Positions 43,646 through 54,580 of a DNA stretch of 64,000 nt are shown one piece after another; positions within the stretch are counted from its first letter, which is position 1; every line of letters starts with the position of its first letter. The stretch is from Ceriagrion tenellum (taxonomy: Eukaryota > Arthropoda > Insecta > Odonata > Coenagrionidae). The translations under genes and the position numbers were made by a program. The stretch lies in NCBI GenBank assembly GCA_963169105.1, contig OY720639.1, positions 93,508,559 through 93,572,558 of the forward strand. Reading direction: 5' to 3'. A model generated the notes under the pieces. The model did not search any database and was not told the origin of the DNA. It saw nothing but the letters and a program-made list of their open reading frames with translations.

Positions 43646-44639
43646 CCAGAGAACTCGATCTATAATTCATTTGAAATTAAATTTGTAATTAAATTTGAAA
43701 ATTAAGGCGTGATTCCCTGATGAAAAACACAGGTAGGAACGTGGCTGGACAGGTGCTCGAAAAAAATGATCCACATTAGATCGGGCCATTTTGCGCCTCG
43801 GGCTTCGCGCACTTGCGAATTTTTTTCCTTATTTTTTTTTACCTTAAACAGTGCATTTTAAATGTGCCGTAAATTTAAGGTTCATACGAACGGTAAACGT
43901 ACACATTCCCCCGGCCGAAAAAAGAAAACCCAAAAGACGAATAACTTGGTATAAGAACACGACGCAGGATTTCGTCAATACTGAAATCACCTCTTCCACC
44001 ATTGCGACAGGAATAACCTCCAAAAAAATTATCTCAACCTGTTGTTTTTTGGACTTAAGAGTAAGTTATCCCTAGACTATCACTGAGGGCATAATTTTTG
44101 GATAACGAAATGTACAGATAGAAATGCTGCTGATTTCGACCTCCGGATTAAGATGAAAATGCGGGGTTGGACAACCTATGCACACCTCTTAATCTGTTAA
44201 TGAAAAAGACTTCTTGGCACCAAATCACGAAATTTTATAGTCACGTATCATTGCCACAATAAGTTTGTAAAATTAATTCGTAGTTTTCCATTAAGTAGTT
44301 TCAGAGTGCAAATATTTAGGAAAGGGGTGAACCATGACCTAAACTTGATGGTCTGTTCACTGGCAAGGCGAGAAGAATATTTATAAACAAAAAATTATAG
44401 ATTCGATTAACGTTTACACCAAGCATAAATTATACCTAGATATTTACTACACACATTGCATCTTACTTGAAGAAGGAAAACCATGATTGTGTCAATTCCA
44501 CGGCACAGACTGTTTGTCCTTGTGTTTAAGCCAACTAGAAATTATTAAATTAGAACCGATACAGTAGCACAATATCTTGATAACCATGCGCCTGCAAAAA
44601 AACTACATTTTAAGTGCCCATGCGTAAACTATCTAAGCT
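43646..44639. other. No recognisable feature, AT-rich
   Basis: No motif-bearing frame or element end. Confidence 0.4.
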
Positions 44640-45600
44640 CGGTTGGATCACTTCGAGGCGCCCAAATGCGTCAGCTCAACCTCACCCCTCTCCGGGGCAT
44701 AAATAACGCCTAGACCCGTCATCACTTAGGCTTCGCTCAACCCACAACCAAATATAAAGGAGGGCCAGTTTCATCCTCGTGTTTGTTTTCGACAAGATGA
44801 AGAAGGAGAAGCCTTTTACGATCGACTTGGCTTCAACTTCCGAGCAGACCTCTCTCCCCCTTCCCGTCCATCCCTATCAACACTTAGGGAGGCCCAGGAG
44901 GAGGAAGAAGATGGGGGAGTAAAACGGGGCGAGACCAGACTCGGTCGCCAGCCACATCCCTGCTGCCCCATTTGACCCCACACATAAAACCCTATCCCCA
45001 ATAGTGGAATGGAACGGAGGGGGGGGGGGGGGGGGAACTCCTCCTGTATAGGAAGCTGGCGGCGAAGGAAAGCTGCATCCCCTCCCTCCCTGACCCCGAC
45101 ACGGATTTGCATCGCGCAGAGGGAGGGAGGGATCGGGGTGTAGAACCAGGCGGAAGCGAGATAATGGCAGGAGAGCAAGGGAGGTTGAATGGGGCCCGCT
45201 CGCTCGCTCTCTCTCTCTCCCGGAGAGTGTACAGGGGACGGGCCCCTGGCGCGCCAGGCCAGGCGTGTAATCTTACAGCCTCTGTCCGACGCTTCCGCGA
45301 GCAGAGCGTGAGCAGTTTAATGGCCCTCCATCGCACACTCAGCTGACCACCTTGGCCCGCCGCACATCGCCCACCCCGACTTCACCCCTACCCAACACAC
45401 CCGGAGCGGCTGCGAAGGGTCCGATCCTGTCCGCACTCGGGCGGGCAGCAAGCCGCGTCGGGAGGAGAGGCCTTTTCGGCGCCGCCGACACAGGCACCCC
45501 TCGGAGACCTCTGACCACTCCGCCCCACCCCCCGACTTCCCACACCGGGTGGAATACTCTCCCTCTCTTCCACGGATTATCTCCTAGAAAATGAAAACCT
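44640..45600. other. GC-rich patch, possible CpG-rich regulatory DNA
   Basis: Locally high GC and CpG with a run of about 18 G at 45019-45036 and CTCTCTCTCT near 45210. CAAATATAAAGGAGG at about 44751 resembles a TATA box. Overlapping open frames on both strands carry no motif. It may be a promoter region or a GC-rich repeat. Confidence 0.3.
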
Positions 45601-45715
45601 AGTCATTCCACTAAATAACGAGTCAGCCAGCCGGCGAAAGCGGTCCATTGCTAAATATTTTGTAACTTCAGCGGGATTGTCCTCAGGCAACATTAAAGGC
45701 ATTATTCGATTTTAA

Positions 45716-45998
45716 GGTGTTTCAGAGCGACGCAGAGAATATCATCATGACGCCATACTACACCTCTAGGTCTGACAGTAGCGATAAAATAAGACATACA
45801 TTGCCGAACAAATCGGTACAAAACTCGTTTTTTCCGCGCACAATAAGCGACCACAATAAAAACCGAGCTCTAGTAAATACACTCCCAGGATTCACGTACC
45901 CGTTTCACCTCCAACAACCTTATCCCTTAGATCTTCACACGACTTCCTAATACCCTGCCACACGCCCATGCGGCGACTCGCAGCGTAGTATGTAGACG
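45716..45998 (+). mobile_element. CR1-like LINE, 3' end
   Basis: Begins VFQSDAENIIMTPYYTSRSD, SSDKIRHTLPNKS, SFFPRTISDHNKN and ends in the family box CTGCCACACGCCCATGCGGC..GACTCGCAGCGTAGTATG with tail GTAGACGAATA. It is the same subfamily as the 21.4- and 31.3-kb copies. Confidence 0.82.
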
Positions 45999-46019
45999 AA
46001 TATGGTAGTTTGAGCGAGA

Positions 46020-46330
46020 TGGTTCCCTTGTCATAACGGAAACCATATTCGAATGATACGTTTTACTGTCAGCAGCTGTAGAAAGCATTAAGCAAATACA
46101 GTAATATTAATTGTGAGGCAACATACTCTTATATTCCTGAAATTCTCAGCAATTATATAAAAATACAAGCATAAGTCTTCAACTTGACTCATTAGTTGAC
46201 GCGGTAGGTTTGAAAATTCGTGACAACGGAAGGCGTTTTTGTATTTCTGAAAAAACTAGGGCAGTAACTATATGATTTATTTAAAAAAAACAGTTGAAAA
46301 AACGTACAAACTACACACAACTCATATTTG
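46020..46330 (+). repeat. Dispersed repeat R-B, copy 3 (left part)
   Basis: CATATTCGAA..ACGTT, CAGCTGTAGAAAGCAT, GTCTTCAACTTGACTCATTA, GTTGACGCGGTA and GACAACGGAAGGCGTTTTTG match the left half of 12965-13488; similarity fades after about 46330. Confidence 0.6.
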
Positions 46331-46859
46331 TGAGGAATGAGGAATATCTGGAGGAATAACAATACGAGGAATAACTCCGCATTGTAAATAAAGCCTAGCG
46401 ATTCCCATGAACTACTTCTTGGCTTGGGCTATTCTCCGCTTAATGTCCGCTGTACTTCTTCCGAACGTTAGGTACGGAACTAAAATGAACCGTTGAAAAC
46501 ATTGCTTACCTTTAGGATCTCATAATAGAATACTGTTCGTTGAAGCTGATTCACGCCAGGCTTAAACTTATATTCTAAATAATAACTGAAAGAAAGCAAC
46601 GAAACAAAACGGCAAAAAATGGAGTGATTGTAGAGAACGAGAGAAGTGAAAAAGCGATACTGTCGCACACCAGTCTTTCCTCCGTAAGGCTCGTAGAACA
46701 GGCAATATGTCGCTTCGAACGTATGCAGTACATTAGTCGCCACCCAAATATCAGGGCATAAGGCAACACTAGTTTATCGTAATAAAATTAGCGTACTACC
46801 GTTCTTGGATTACGATCTAATTTATTCCAAATTTTGTTTTCATTCGACAGGTTTGTTAC
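46331..46859. other. No recognisable feature
   Basis: The 87-codon minus-strand frame here (46743-46480) shows no recognisable family. Confidence 0.35.
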
Positions 46860-46863
46860 TTAA

Positions 46864-47152
46864 CCCTCTTAGTGCTGACCCCAGCCAGCGGTTCTAGTGA
46901 GAAATGCGGAGGGTAACTAGAATGAAATGTATCACTCTAGGGATTAAAATATCCATATGCAGTTTTTCTTATTTCGTATATTTTGAATTAGGTAATAGTA
47001 AAAAAACGCTTATACTTCGTACAAAAAATAATTGTAATTATATTTGTGTGCAAAAGTTAAACAATATTTTGCCTATGAGCCGATATGGCGGCCCGCCGCA
47101 CTTTACGCCTGAGATGCCAAAGCCGATATATCGGCCCGCCGCACTAAAAGGG
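46864..47152. mobile_element. piggyBac-like MITE with TTAA duplications
   Basis: Starts CCCTCTTAGTGCTG and ends CGCACTAAAAGGG, with intact TTAA on both sides (46860-46863 and 47153-47156). A unit GCCGATAT..CGGCCCGCCGCACT is repeated near the right end (about 47078 and 47122). The termini match those of 3261-4571, but the interior differs. Confidence 0.8.
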
Positions 47153-47156
47153 TTAA

Positions 47157-48034
47157 ACATTGTCCCAAATCCTTAACACAATGGTGCCAATGATAGCGGC
47201 GTGTGACCCACAAGTTTGTTCCGATCGCGGAATCTAAAACAGCCTCTTATCGCAAAGAACGACCCCTTCTAAAAAAAATAGTCACCCAATTATGACTGGC
47301 TTTTTCTTTTCGAAATCGCATCACGCCCTCTCGACCGGACGAATTTTCCATGATTTCCGACCCCTGATTTTTGCCTCAAAGCTGATGTCTTCAACTTGAA
47401 ATTTTCAGAAGATAAATAATAGACCTTTGTCTAGGGAGACCTGTTTTTCATATATGACAATTTTATCTATACATACATTCATAAACCACCAGGAAAACAG
47501 GAAGATAGAGAGAGCACTTTTACAAACAAATATTATCTATATTGAAAAATCTCAAACAGAGTGAGACGAATCAATCCCTCTTCTATCAGATGGCTAAGTG
47601 TCAGCCGTCAGGGCTGTAAGATAAAACCTGTAATTGGTTCTGTAGCGGTTGGAGCCGACTGAAACGGAGGGAACCGAAGTCGGCCGGCGCCCCGGGAAAT
47701 CCCTGCTTGAATGAAGGGAAGGGGGGGGGCGAGAGGTGGTGGACCTCTGCGAGGAAAACCTCTAGTAAAAGAAGGAAATAAATGCAGTCTGGTTTGAGCT
47801 TCCGTGCGAATAAGTTTTCTTTACCAACCCGTGACTTCTCCCGCGAACCGGCGCTACAGTTCATTTCGACAAGATACCCGAGTAGTTTTCGGCGGTAATA
47901 TGCGCGGATGGTGACGCAGATAATGAGCATATTCCTCACAGATGTTTGGTCAGCATTGCCTATACCTACTCGATGGAGACATGGCAACAACTTACAGGCG
48001 ATTGTTGCGGTAGAAACCATTATGGTAGAAACGA
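47157..48034. other. No recognisable feature
   Basis: A G-run near 47725 and mixed composition; the 147-codon minus-strand frame (48044-47601) has no motif. Confidence 0.35.
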
Positions 48035-48522
48035 TCACACGCATAAGACTGCAGAAGAGATAGATTTAAAATGTCATTTTTTCAACATACAATAAGGGAC
48101 CATAATAGTTGCGATAAATTAGTACTATGATACTTTGACCCTGACTAAGTTAAATAGGTTTTTCACCAGTGCTAAATAACCTATCATCATTATTAGTTAC
48201 TAACCTCGCATGCAATTCCCGGCATGCTATAGCTGTTGCATTATTAAGTACCGTGTAAAACTATTTATCTGCCGCAGTAATCATAAGCAGTAGTCGTATC
48301 ACAAGTAGTATACCGCATGGTAGCATGTTCGTCCATATAGCACTCTCCTAGTTTCTGGTCTGACCGCGCACTGTTGTCTCGACATCTTTTGGCCTGCGCC
48401 TGGCATTCCGGGGGAACGTGCTCGGTTCGAATTTCAGCTGGGATGAGGGCTTCATGCCTACTGTGGAATCATCCCGTGCCAAATACCTTAGTGGTAACTT
48501 GCACAGTATATCGTAGATATAG
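48035..48522 (+). mobile_element. CR1-like LINE, 3' end
   Basis: CRRDRFKMSFFQHTIRDHNS-type frame end at 48047-48110, a 3' UTR resembling that of the 33-kb copy (ATGCCTACTGTGGAATCATC against ATGCCTGGTGTGGAAGCACC), and the degenerate tail CGTAGATATAGATG at 48510-48523. Confidence 0.7.
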
Positions 48523-48658
48523 ATGTTACCTAGAGCTAGAGTTATTCGGGAGTCAGAGTCTCCTGACGTCAAAACGTCTCCATCGCGTGCGAATGTCGCC
48601 ATCTGGAGGATTTTCCACAGAACTATTCGTTACCGAAGGGTAAGATTAGTCCTCTTAA

Positions 48659-49199
48659 GGAGCCATTCAAGTATTACGTAAGACGTTTTGGGGGGTGGAG
48701 GGGGTTGGGATCATCTCGCTTTGTCTAATGAAGAGGGGGGACAGAGGGTCTGGAAGCAATTTACGTAAGATTTTTATCCGGCTTGAAACATTGTATCGTT
48801 TTCAAATATCCAGTGTTTATTTCTAAATATCTGTGATTGTTCACCATTCATCAGCTGTGGTACTGGTTCGCTCTCAATGTTAATGAGTGTGGAATGAGTG
48901 AGACTCCAACACTGCATAATTGGTTGGATTTTGGGGTGGCGACCGACAGCTATGGTCATTTGCGCCATACATTGCATAATGATAATTATACGATATCCAG
49001 TGCTCAAAGCTGTACGATGACATCTATGGAAAGACGAAACTGCAGAAGGCGAGCATTTAACGTAGACTAGACACAAATATATAGTCTTACGTAAAAATGA
49101 CAGGGAGGGAGGGACGGGAAAATCTTACGTTTTCTTACATGGGGGAGGAGGGAGGTCAAAAATGGCATAAATCGTCATACACAATACTTGAACGGCCCC
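48659..49199. mobile_element. MITE with GGNGCC..TTCAAG termini and TTAA-like target
   Basis: Left GGAGCCATTCAAGTATTACG and right (complement) GGGGCCGTTCAAGTATTGTG are inverted repeats, with TTACGTAAGA repeats near both ends. It is flanked by TTAA (48655-48658) and TAAA (49200-49203). TTAA target and GGGGCC termini would suit a Kolobok-like element, but this is inference. No transposase. Confidence 0.65.
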
Positions 49200-49439
49200 T
49201 AAAAGAGCAATCTATGTGAGGTTTTACCGTAGTACTACTACCTACAAATAGAGAACAATTTTTTGTCCTTGGACAAAGTCCCTCAGAACATTAAATCAAT
49301 TTACATGCCTTCCTGAGGAATAGAGTACAAAACAACAAATATTATAATTTGTGGATATTTGGAAACTAAGTCTTAAAAAAAATAAAACAAACAACTTTCA
49401 AGTCAGCAAAAAAAACATCAAATGGGCGAAGTGAATGAA

Positions 49440-49965
49440 ACTCTCAATATCAATAATCTAAACAATATGTTTAAAAAAAAAACTACAATCTGTAATACCT
49501 GTTAATAAAAAAATGAAAAAGCAAATGAATGGATATTTTATAAGACAGAAAAACAGCAAAGTATTATAGTAAACAAGTAACAATATCATCTCATATAATT
49601 TGGTCTTCTCATATAAAGGAGGGAGAACGTTAGGGAGACAAAAAGTCAGCCATACTCCTTTTAAATTGTGAGACATTCCTAGAAAATTTAATACTATCAG
49701 GCAACGAGTTCCATAATTTACAAGATGGGATGTGGAAAATATTTTCGTATTTTGTCGTGCGGTATTTGGGGATGTAAAATGCTTTAGTTATGCGGGTCGA
49801 TGCCTTGTTCGTTTGGGAATTAAAATTTTCGAGTTCAGTACTTTAAATAATGTGTGTTTCACCAAGCGCTTATTCTTATTTCACCCTCCTCTAGAAACGT
49901 CTTTAAGTTTCCGACACACGCTCAACTTCTCCCCCCGACGAACAAGTTTCAGAATCAAATAAAAC
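49440..49965 (-). pseudogene. LINE reverse transcriptase C-terminus and 3' UTR
   Basis: On the minus strand, after decayed upstream sequence with LFKVLNSKILIPKRTRHRP, one clean frame reads FYIPKYRTTKYENIFHIPSC, KLWNSLPDSIKFSRNVSQFK and RSMADFLSP-stop (stop at 49632-49630). W-N-x-L-P is the conserved terminal motif of CR1/Jockey-type polymerases. It is a family distinct from the GTAGAT-tailed LINEs. The 3' UTR continues to about 49440. Confidence 0.82.
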
Positions 49966-50674
49966 GTAATGCTTCGTAGTTCAAATTAGTCTTTTCTTAA
50001 CGTCTTTCGTCATCACTCATTCATCCCCCTGCTAGATTAATTTCCTCATGACTAACATGATTCTCCTCTCCGCTGTCTCTGCCACTTGGCCTACATCTGT
50101 ACAAATCCCTACTCAGTTAAGACTATATTCCCAGGGCTATAATGCATAAAATCTTTCCCCTGCGTTCACCACAGCCTATCTTTTCCACAGAAAAGCTTTT
50201 TATTCGTACATATTTTCGTATAAATTAGGTCCAATTACACTTAATTTTCTGAATACCACTGCCTTACCAATATTTTTATTGGGCTAACTCCACCATATTC
50301 CTCATTATATTTACTTCACATCCGTATTTCGCAGACTTTTCGCTCATTATGCGGCTTCATTTCGGTGATTTGACTTTAGGTTAACCGGGTGTACCGCGTA
50401 ATTTTGTGCGAAGTAGCCCGATATTTCGGGGTCGTTGCCGGACATATCATAAAGGGACAAAGCCCAAGATAATGCGACCAGTAATGGCGACGAAACGTCG
50501 CGTAAAATCCACAAAAATTATACCAAGTTGAGACACCCGATTAACTTGTCAAGCCACAATGACCCGCGAAAGCATGGATGAAGATATATCTTAGCTTTGT
50601 TTATTTTAATTGATTAAAGTTTGGATGCAGATATCATAGTTTCGTTAATTATTTACTACAAAGTAAAGTATAAA
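49966..50674. other. No recognisable feature
   Basis: Mixed AT-rich DNA without motifs. Confidence 0.4.
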
Positions 50675-50874
50675 ATCCGCTTTACTCGGTACATTTCACT
50701 GTACAAACGAATGTATGAATTCATTCATGAGGAAATTGTACCGTGTAAAGCGGCAAATTGTATGATTCTCTGAATGACTGAGTGGAAAATAGAAACTGCT
50801 CTAATTCCATTCATTTACTTGTACATTCTATGATACATTCGTTTATGCAATAAAATGTACCGTGTAAAGCGGCC
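50675..50874. mobile_element. MITE family M3, copy 2
   Basis: Same structure as 29669-29870. CCGCTTTACTCGGTACATTT opens the left arm, an inverted unit GTACCGTGTAAAGCGGC sits in the middle (about 50738), and GTACCGTGTAAAGCGGCC closes the right arm. The middle unit suggests the element arose from a half-length precursor. Confidence 0.78.
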
Positions 50875-51761
50875 TTAAGAACCTCGGAATTATATTTTTA
50901 CTGCAACATCAAATTTGGCGCACATCAGGGCTTAGTTCTGTTTACCATCATGGCAAGGGATGCAAAATCGCACACTCAAGGGGGAATATTCGTGCCTCCT
51001 CGAGTAATATCACATCAAAGCCAAAGCATCTATCTTCACGCGTAATTATCGACGCTTCATCATGGATTGGATACTAAAAACGTGATTGAGACGGACAGTA
51101 AACACGGGTGCATCACATCACAGCACTGCGCCCATAAATTTTTAGTAAAGGTGCCCATAAATTTCCGAAAAGTGGGACGGAACGTCGCAGAGGAAAAGGT
51201 TACGCACCTCAACATGGGAATTCCATGACGATACCCACGCGTAACAAGGTCGTCTGGAATGCAAAGCATGCGCGTACGAGCGCAGTGAAGAAGTTACAGC
51301 CCCCAAAAATTCCCCCACCTCGTAACGCCTTCGCCATAGATGCGAAAAAAGAGAATTGTCTCTTCTCACGTGTACACCACACCTTCCGCATCATTTCCGG
51401 AACACGCACAAATTGCCATTCCTCGCCCAAGCGCATCATAATTTCATGCGCAGACATCCCGACACATGCATGCATTCCGGACGCCGTGAAGAACACTGCC
51501 GTTCGAGGAATTTATTCAGGGGAGCGCTTGATTACTGTTCCAATGCATTCCACAGGTCATAATAGGGCAAGTGTAACTCAAAATTAGAAACATTTCATTG
51601 CATTATGAGAATTTCTTTGGAAAAACTGTCGGAGAGGGGGCAAGAATTCAACTTTTTAAAGCAAAAAAACATCCAAATTGAGTAATATATATTCCTGCGA
51701 TATTTACATCTAAATTTTTGTTCTCTTGGCTTTTAATAATGGCTCAAGGAGTTACCAATTA
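50875..51761. other. No recognisable feature
   Basis: 51180-51590 carries long overlapping frames on both strands without motif; no element ends are seen. Confidence 0.35.
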
Positions 51762-52094
51762 TCAAGGTAGTTAAATATTGATTGTATTCTTCCTTCGATA
51801 TGGGTTTTCGCCAAGGTCTGTAAAGGATACTTTTAATAACCTTGGGTTTTCACAACGTACATAAATCCGCTATTCCTGTATTCTTCTTTAGCATAATATT
51901 GGTTGTACGACGTTTTTGTTGATTTGGTGGCGCATTTGTATTAGAAATGACAACTTGTGCCGCATATTTGTAGATTACCTTGGGTATATAATGGTAGTAA
52001 ATGCTGAAATAGCACATTACTGGCGGACATGAGGTAGAAATGGCTGCGAAGACCTATATCAAGGAAGAATACAATCGATATCGAACGACCTTGA
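51762..52094. mobile_element. MITE family M2, copy 2, with CAATTA duplication
   Basis: Inverted termini of about 50 bp (TCAAGGTAGTTAAATATTGA..TTGTATTCTTCC at left; complement TCAAGGTCGTTCGATATCGA..TTGTATTCTTCC at right). CAATTA lies on both sides (51755-51760 and 52095-52100), matching the 6-bp target duplication of copy 1. Confidence 0.8.
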
Positions 52095-52100
52095 CAATTA

Positions 52101-52679
52101 TATTCTAGAAGCTCCATAAAACTCATACTCAATATCTTAAAATAATTTTGCTTCCATGGCCACTTATATTCTGAATAGATATTTCCAATTGTGGCTAGGG
52201 TAATCCACTAACACATTATCTCTACCAATTCTTTAACGATTTCCCTCGCATCCTAACTCTGGCATGCGGAGAAGATATACACTGAAGTGGGTGAAATTCG
52301 TAATGAAAGAAAATCATTTCACTCAACCGGGGTTAGAACTTACCTACCGGGCACCATATCATTGGTGTAACCGTAATGATTTTGCGAGTATGGTAGAATT
52401 TATTTTAAATGAGAGTAACAGTACGCGCGAAGTGATCTCTACTATCACAGCTCATAAGAACAAGTATCTAGCAAAATGCTTTTTAGAGGCGGTGCACAGG
52501 TAATTCCGGGGTGACCGCTCATTCAATATACTCAAATTCAGAGACATTCATGGATTTTTAAGGCCAAAAATAGCAATTTTTCACGGTAATTATGGACTTA
52601 AAAGCAGAGTCATTCAAAACCATACTTGTTAAATATGATAACTCATAATATAATGGTAAAATGCGAAGACTAAAATGCT
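52101..52679. other. Unassigned; one isolated 79-codon frame
   Basis: The plus-strand frame 52264-52503 (MRRRYTLKWVKFVMKENHFT...) has balanced composition but no recognisable motif, splice context or neighbour; I would not call it a gene on this evidence. Confidence 0.25.
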
Positions 52680-53240
52680 AATATACGCAAGAGAGAAGCT
52701 GAATGCAGAAGTCACCCTGAGAGGAGAGAAATTGGAGCAAGTGCATTTCTTCACCTATCTCGGAACATCACGTGGGACGGAAGAGGTACAACGGACATCA
52801 AGCGGAGAATAGCCCAGCCTAAGAGAGCATTCATGGGAAATAGATAACTGCTTTGCCCAAAGAAGATAGGACTACAAACCAGGTCTACAGTATGTGAAAA
52901 TATTCGTGTGGAGCGTGGTACTCTGGGGATCGGAAGCATGGGCCATTTGAAAAGTTGATCAGAAGCCTTCGAAAGCCGGTGCTGGAGGAGAATGCTGAAG
53001 AAATAATGGACGGATAAAATAAGAAATGATGGAGTGTACAGAAGTGTAGGCTTGTGAAGAACATAACTGAAGGCAAAACAGAGGGAAGAGTCCCCAGAGG
53101 AAGACCCAGGAAAAAGTTCATGGACCAAATAAAGAAGACAGTACATAGGGAGAGATAGCAAGAGGCAAGGGAACTAGCATTAGATAGGGAAGGGTGGAGG
53201 GTTGTGGTTAACCAATCTTAGGATTGAACGAACAATGAAT
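52680..53240 (+). mobile_element. RTE-type LINE, 3' fragment (copy 4, longest)
   Basis: Begins in LIYAREKLNAEVTLRGEKLE and QVHFFTYLGTSRGTEEVQR, then FVWSVVLWGSEAWAI, RRMLKK-like decay, GKSPQRKTQEKV-type reading of the PRGRPR block, and the 3' end AACCAATCTTAGGATTGAAC..GAACAATGAATGATTG. An internal deletion removes about 80 bp relative to copy 2. Confidence 0.82.
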
Positions 53241-54232
53241 GATTGCGGTAGTTACCAACATTGATCACCCCCCCCCCCCCCAGGCACAGCTATTCTCACG
53301 AAAAGTTAGAATTTCCTTTTATAGTGTACACTTTTATAGTCGATCTAAAGAAATCATCGAGTGCTTGAGTGAATCATACGCATACGACACTCGCTGAAAG
53401 CATGCCGAAGTAAGAGTACTTTGCAACAGTTAATAATCTGATAAGAAGTATTTAGGGCCAGCGGATACCCAAAGCAAGGGTTCAAATAAGGATTACAAAG
53501 CCAATTCTTTAGTATTTTGCGGTTATCAAGACTAAAATAAAAATCACGGTTTTTCCGGTTTCCCAACTGGGTGGCCATACTCAATATAAGCTATGTGAAT
53601 TTTGGAAGAGGCGAAAAAACCCACCTAACACCATGAGTTAATTCAAGCGGCGTGACTCCATGTCCCTAACATAGCGTACATTACATTAACCAATGCAGAC
53701 GACATTTACACAAATGTTATTCGCCGGGAAAGTGTTACATCATACATACAGACGGCATAACTTTCACTGTTCGCTGTATCGCACGCAAGTCACAAAACAG
53801 CACATCTATATTTTGACTCGCTGGCTAGAACGCTAGCAACAGCAAGGTCATTTTAACGGATCTTTATCCAGAGAGACTAAAATAAAGACTAAAAATATAA
53901 TGCAGAAGGGAGTGTTTATGCTGCTCCTTTCTGCTAACTCTGCTTAAAATCTACAGGCTATAAACAGTGGCAATAAAAACGAGAACGATGGAGGATAAAT
54001 TATGACGCGATGACAAGACCCAAATAAAATTTAGCCGAATGGTTAGTTATAAATGCCCCAGGCGGCGACAGTTCGGAACTGGGAGGTTTCGAATCGCTGC
54101 GAAGCCAGAACGCGAGGAAAGACTGGTCCCACTTACATACGCTGGATGATACGAACGATGTCTATAGTGACAGTACATCAACAATTGGCTTCGGTCAGAG
54201 TAACTAAGAAAGTTCGAATACACAGGGCGGCA
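53241..54232. other. No recognisable feature
   Basis: Includes a run of about 14 C at 53268; otherwise nothing. Confidence 0.4.
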
Positions 54233-54580
54233 CCTGGGGGGTTGTATTTGAAACGCTCGAGATAATCTCGACCACGTAACTAAGAAGTCACGTGGTACAA
54301 CAACGACGGGTTCGAAATTTTGGTGCACTTCAACTATTTGTACAAATTTCACGCAGCCTTCTCAACCGAGTTTTCCTCGCAGTAAAATTGTTAATGTATT
54401 TTTATATCTCGATTACAGTTATAATAAACCATAGTTATAATAAACCACGTTTTAGACGCTTAAGATAACCATCTGAGTAAGTGAAACTCGCCAAAATCTC
54501 GAACAGTTCGTTGTTACACCACGTGACTCCTTTGTTACGTGATCGAGATTATCTCCAGCGGTTCAAACACAACCCCCTGG
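54233..54580. mobile_element. MITE family M5 with about 80-bp inverted repeats
   Basis: Left arm CCTGGGGGGTTGTATTTGAA, CGCTCGAGATAATCTCGACC, ACGTAACTAAGAAGTCACGTGGTACAACAACGA-like sequence is matched inverted at 54500-54580 (complement CCAGGGGGTTGTGTTTGAAC ... GAGATAATCTCGATCACGTA ... GTCACGTGGTGTAACAACGA). The loop contains a direct repeat AGTTATAATAAACCA. No coding frame. A C(A/T)GGGGG terminus would fit hAT, but no 8-bp duplication was seen. Confidence 0.8.

Noticed and set aside
44992..45336. Minus-strand 114-codon frame with polyproline
   Set aside because: The proline run is the complement of a G homopolymer, and the frame overlaps others; no family.
47601..48044. 147-codon minus-strand frame
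   Set aside because: No recognisable motif, and its start lies next to a plus-strand LINE end; probably chance.
48420..48445. GGTTCGAATTTC as a tRNA or SINE B box
   Set aside because: It lies in the 3' UTR of a CR1-like LINE, and the aligned position of the 33-kb copy has a diverged version, so it is part of that LINE.
52264..52503. 79-codon plus-strand frame as a small gene
   Set aside because: Balanced composition but no homology that I recognise, no splice sites or promoter; kept only as an unassigned note.
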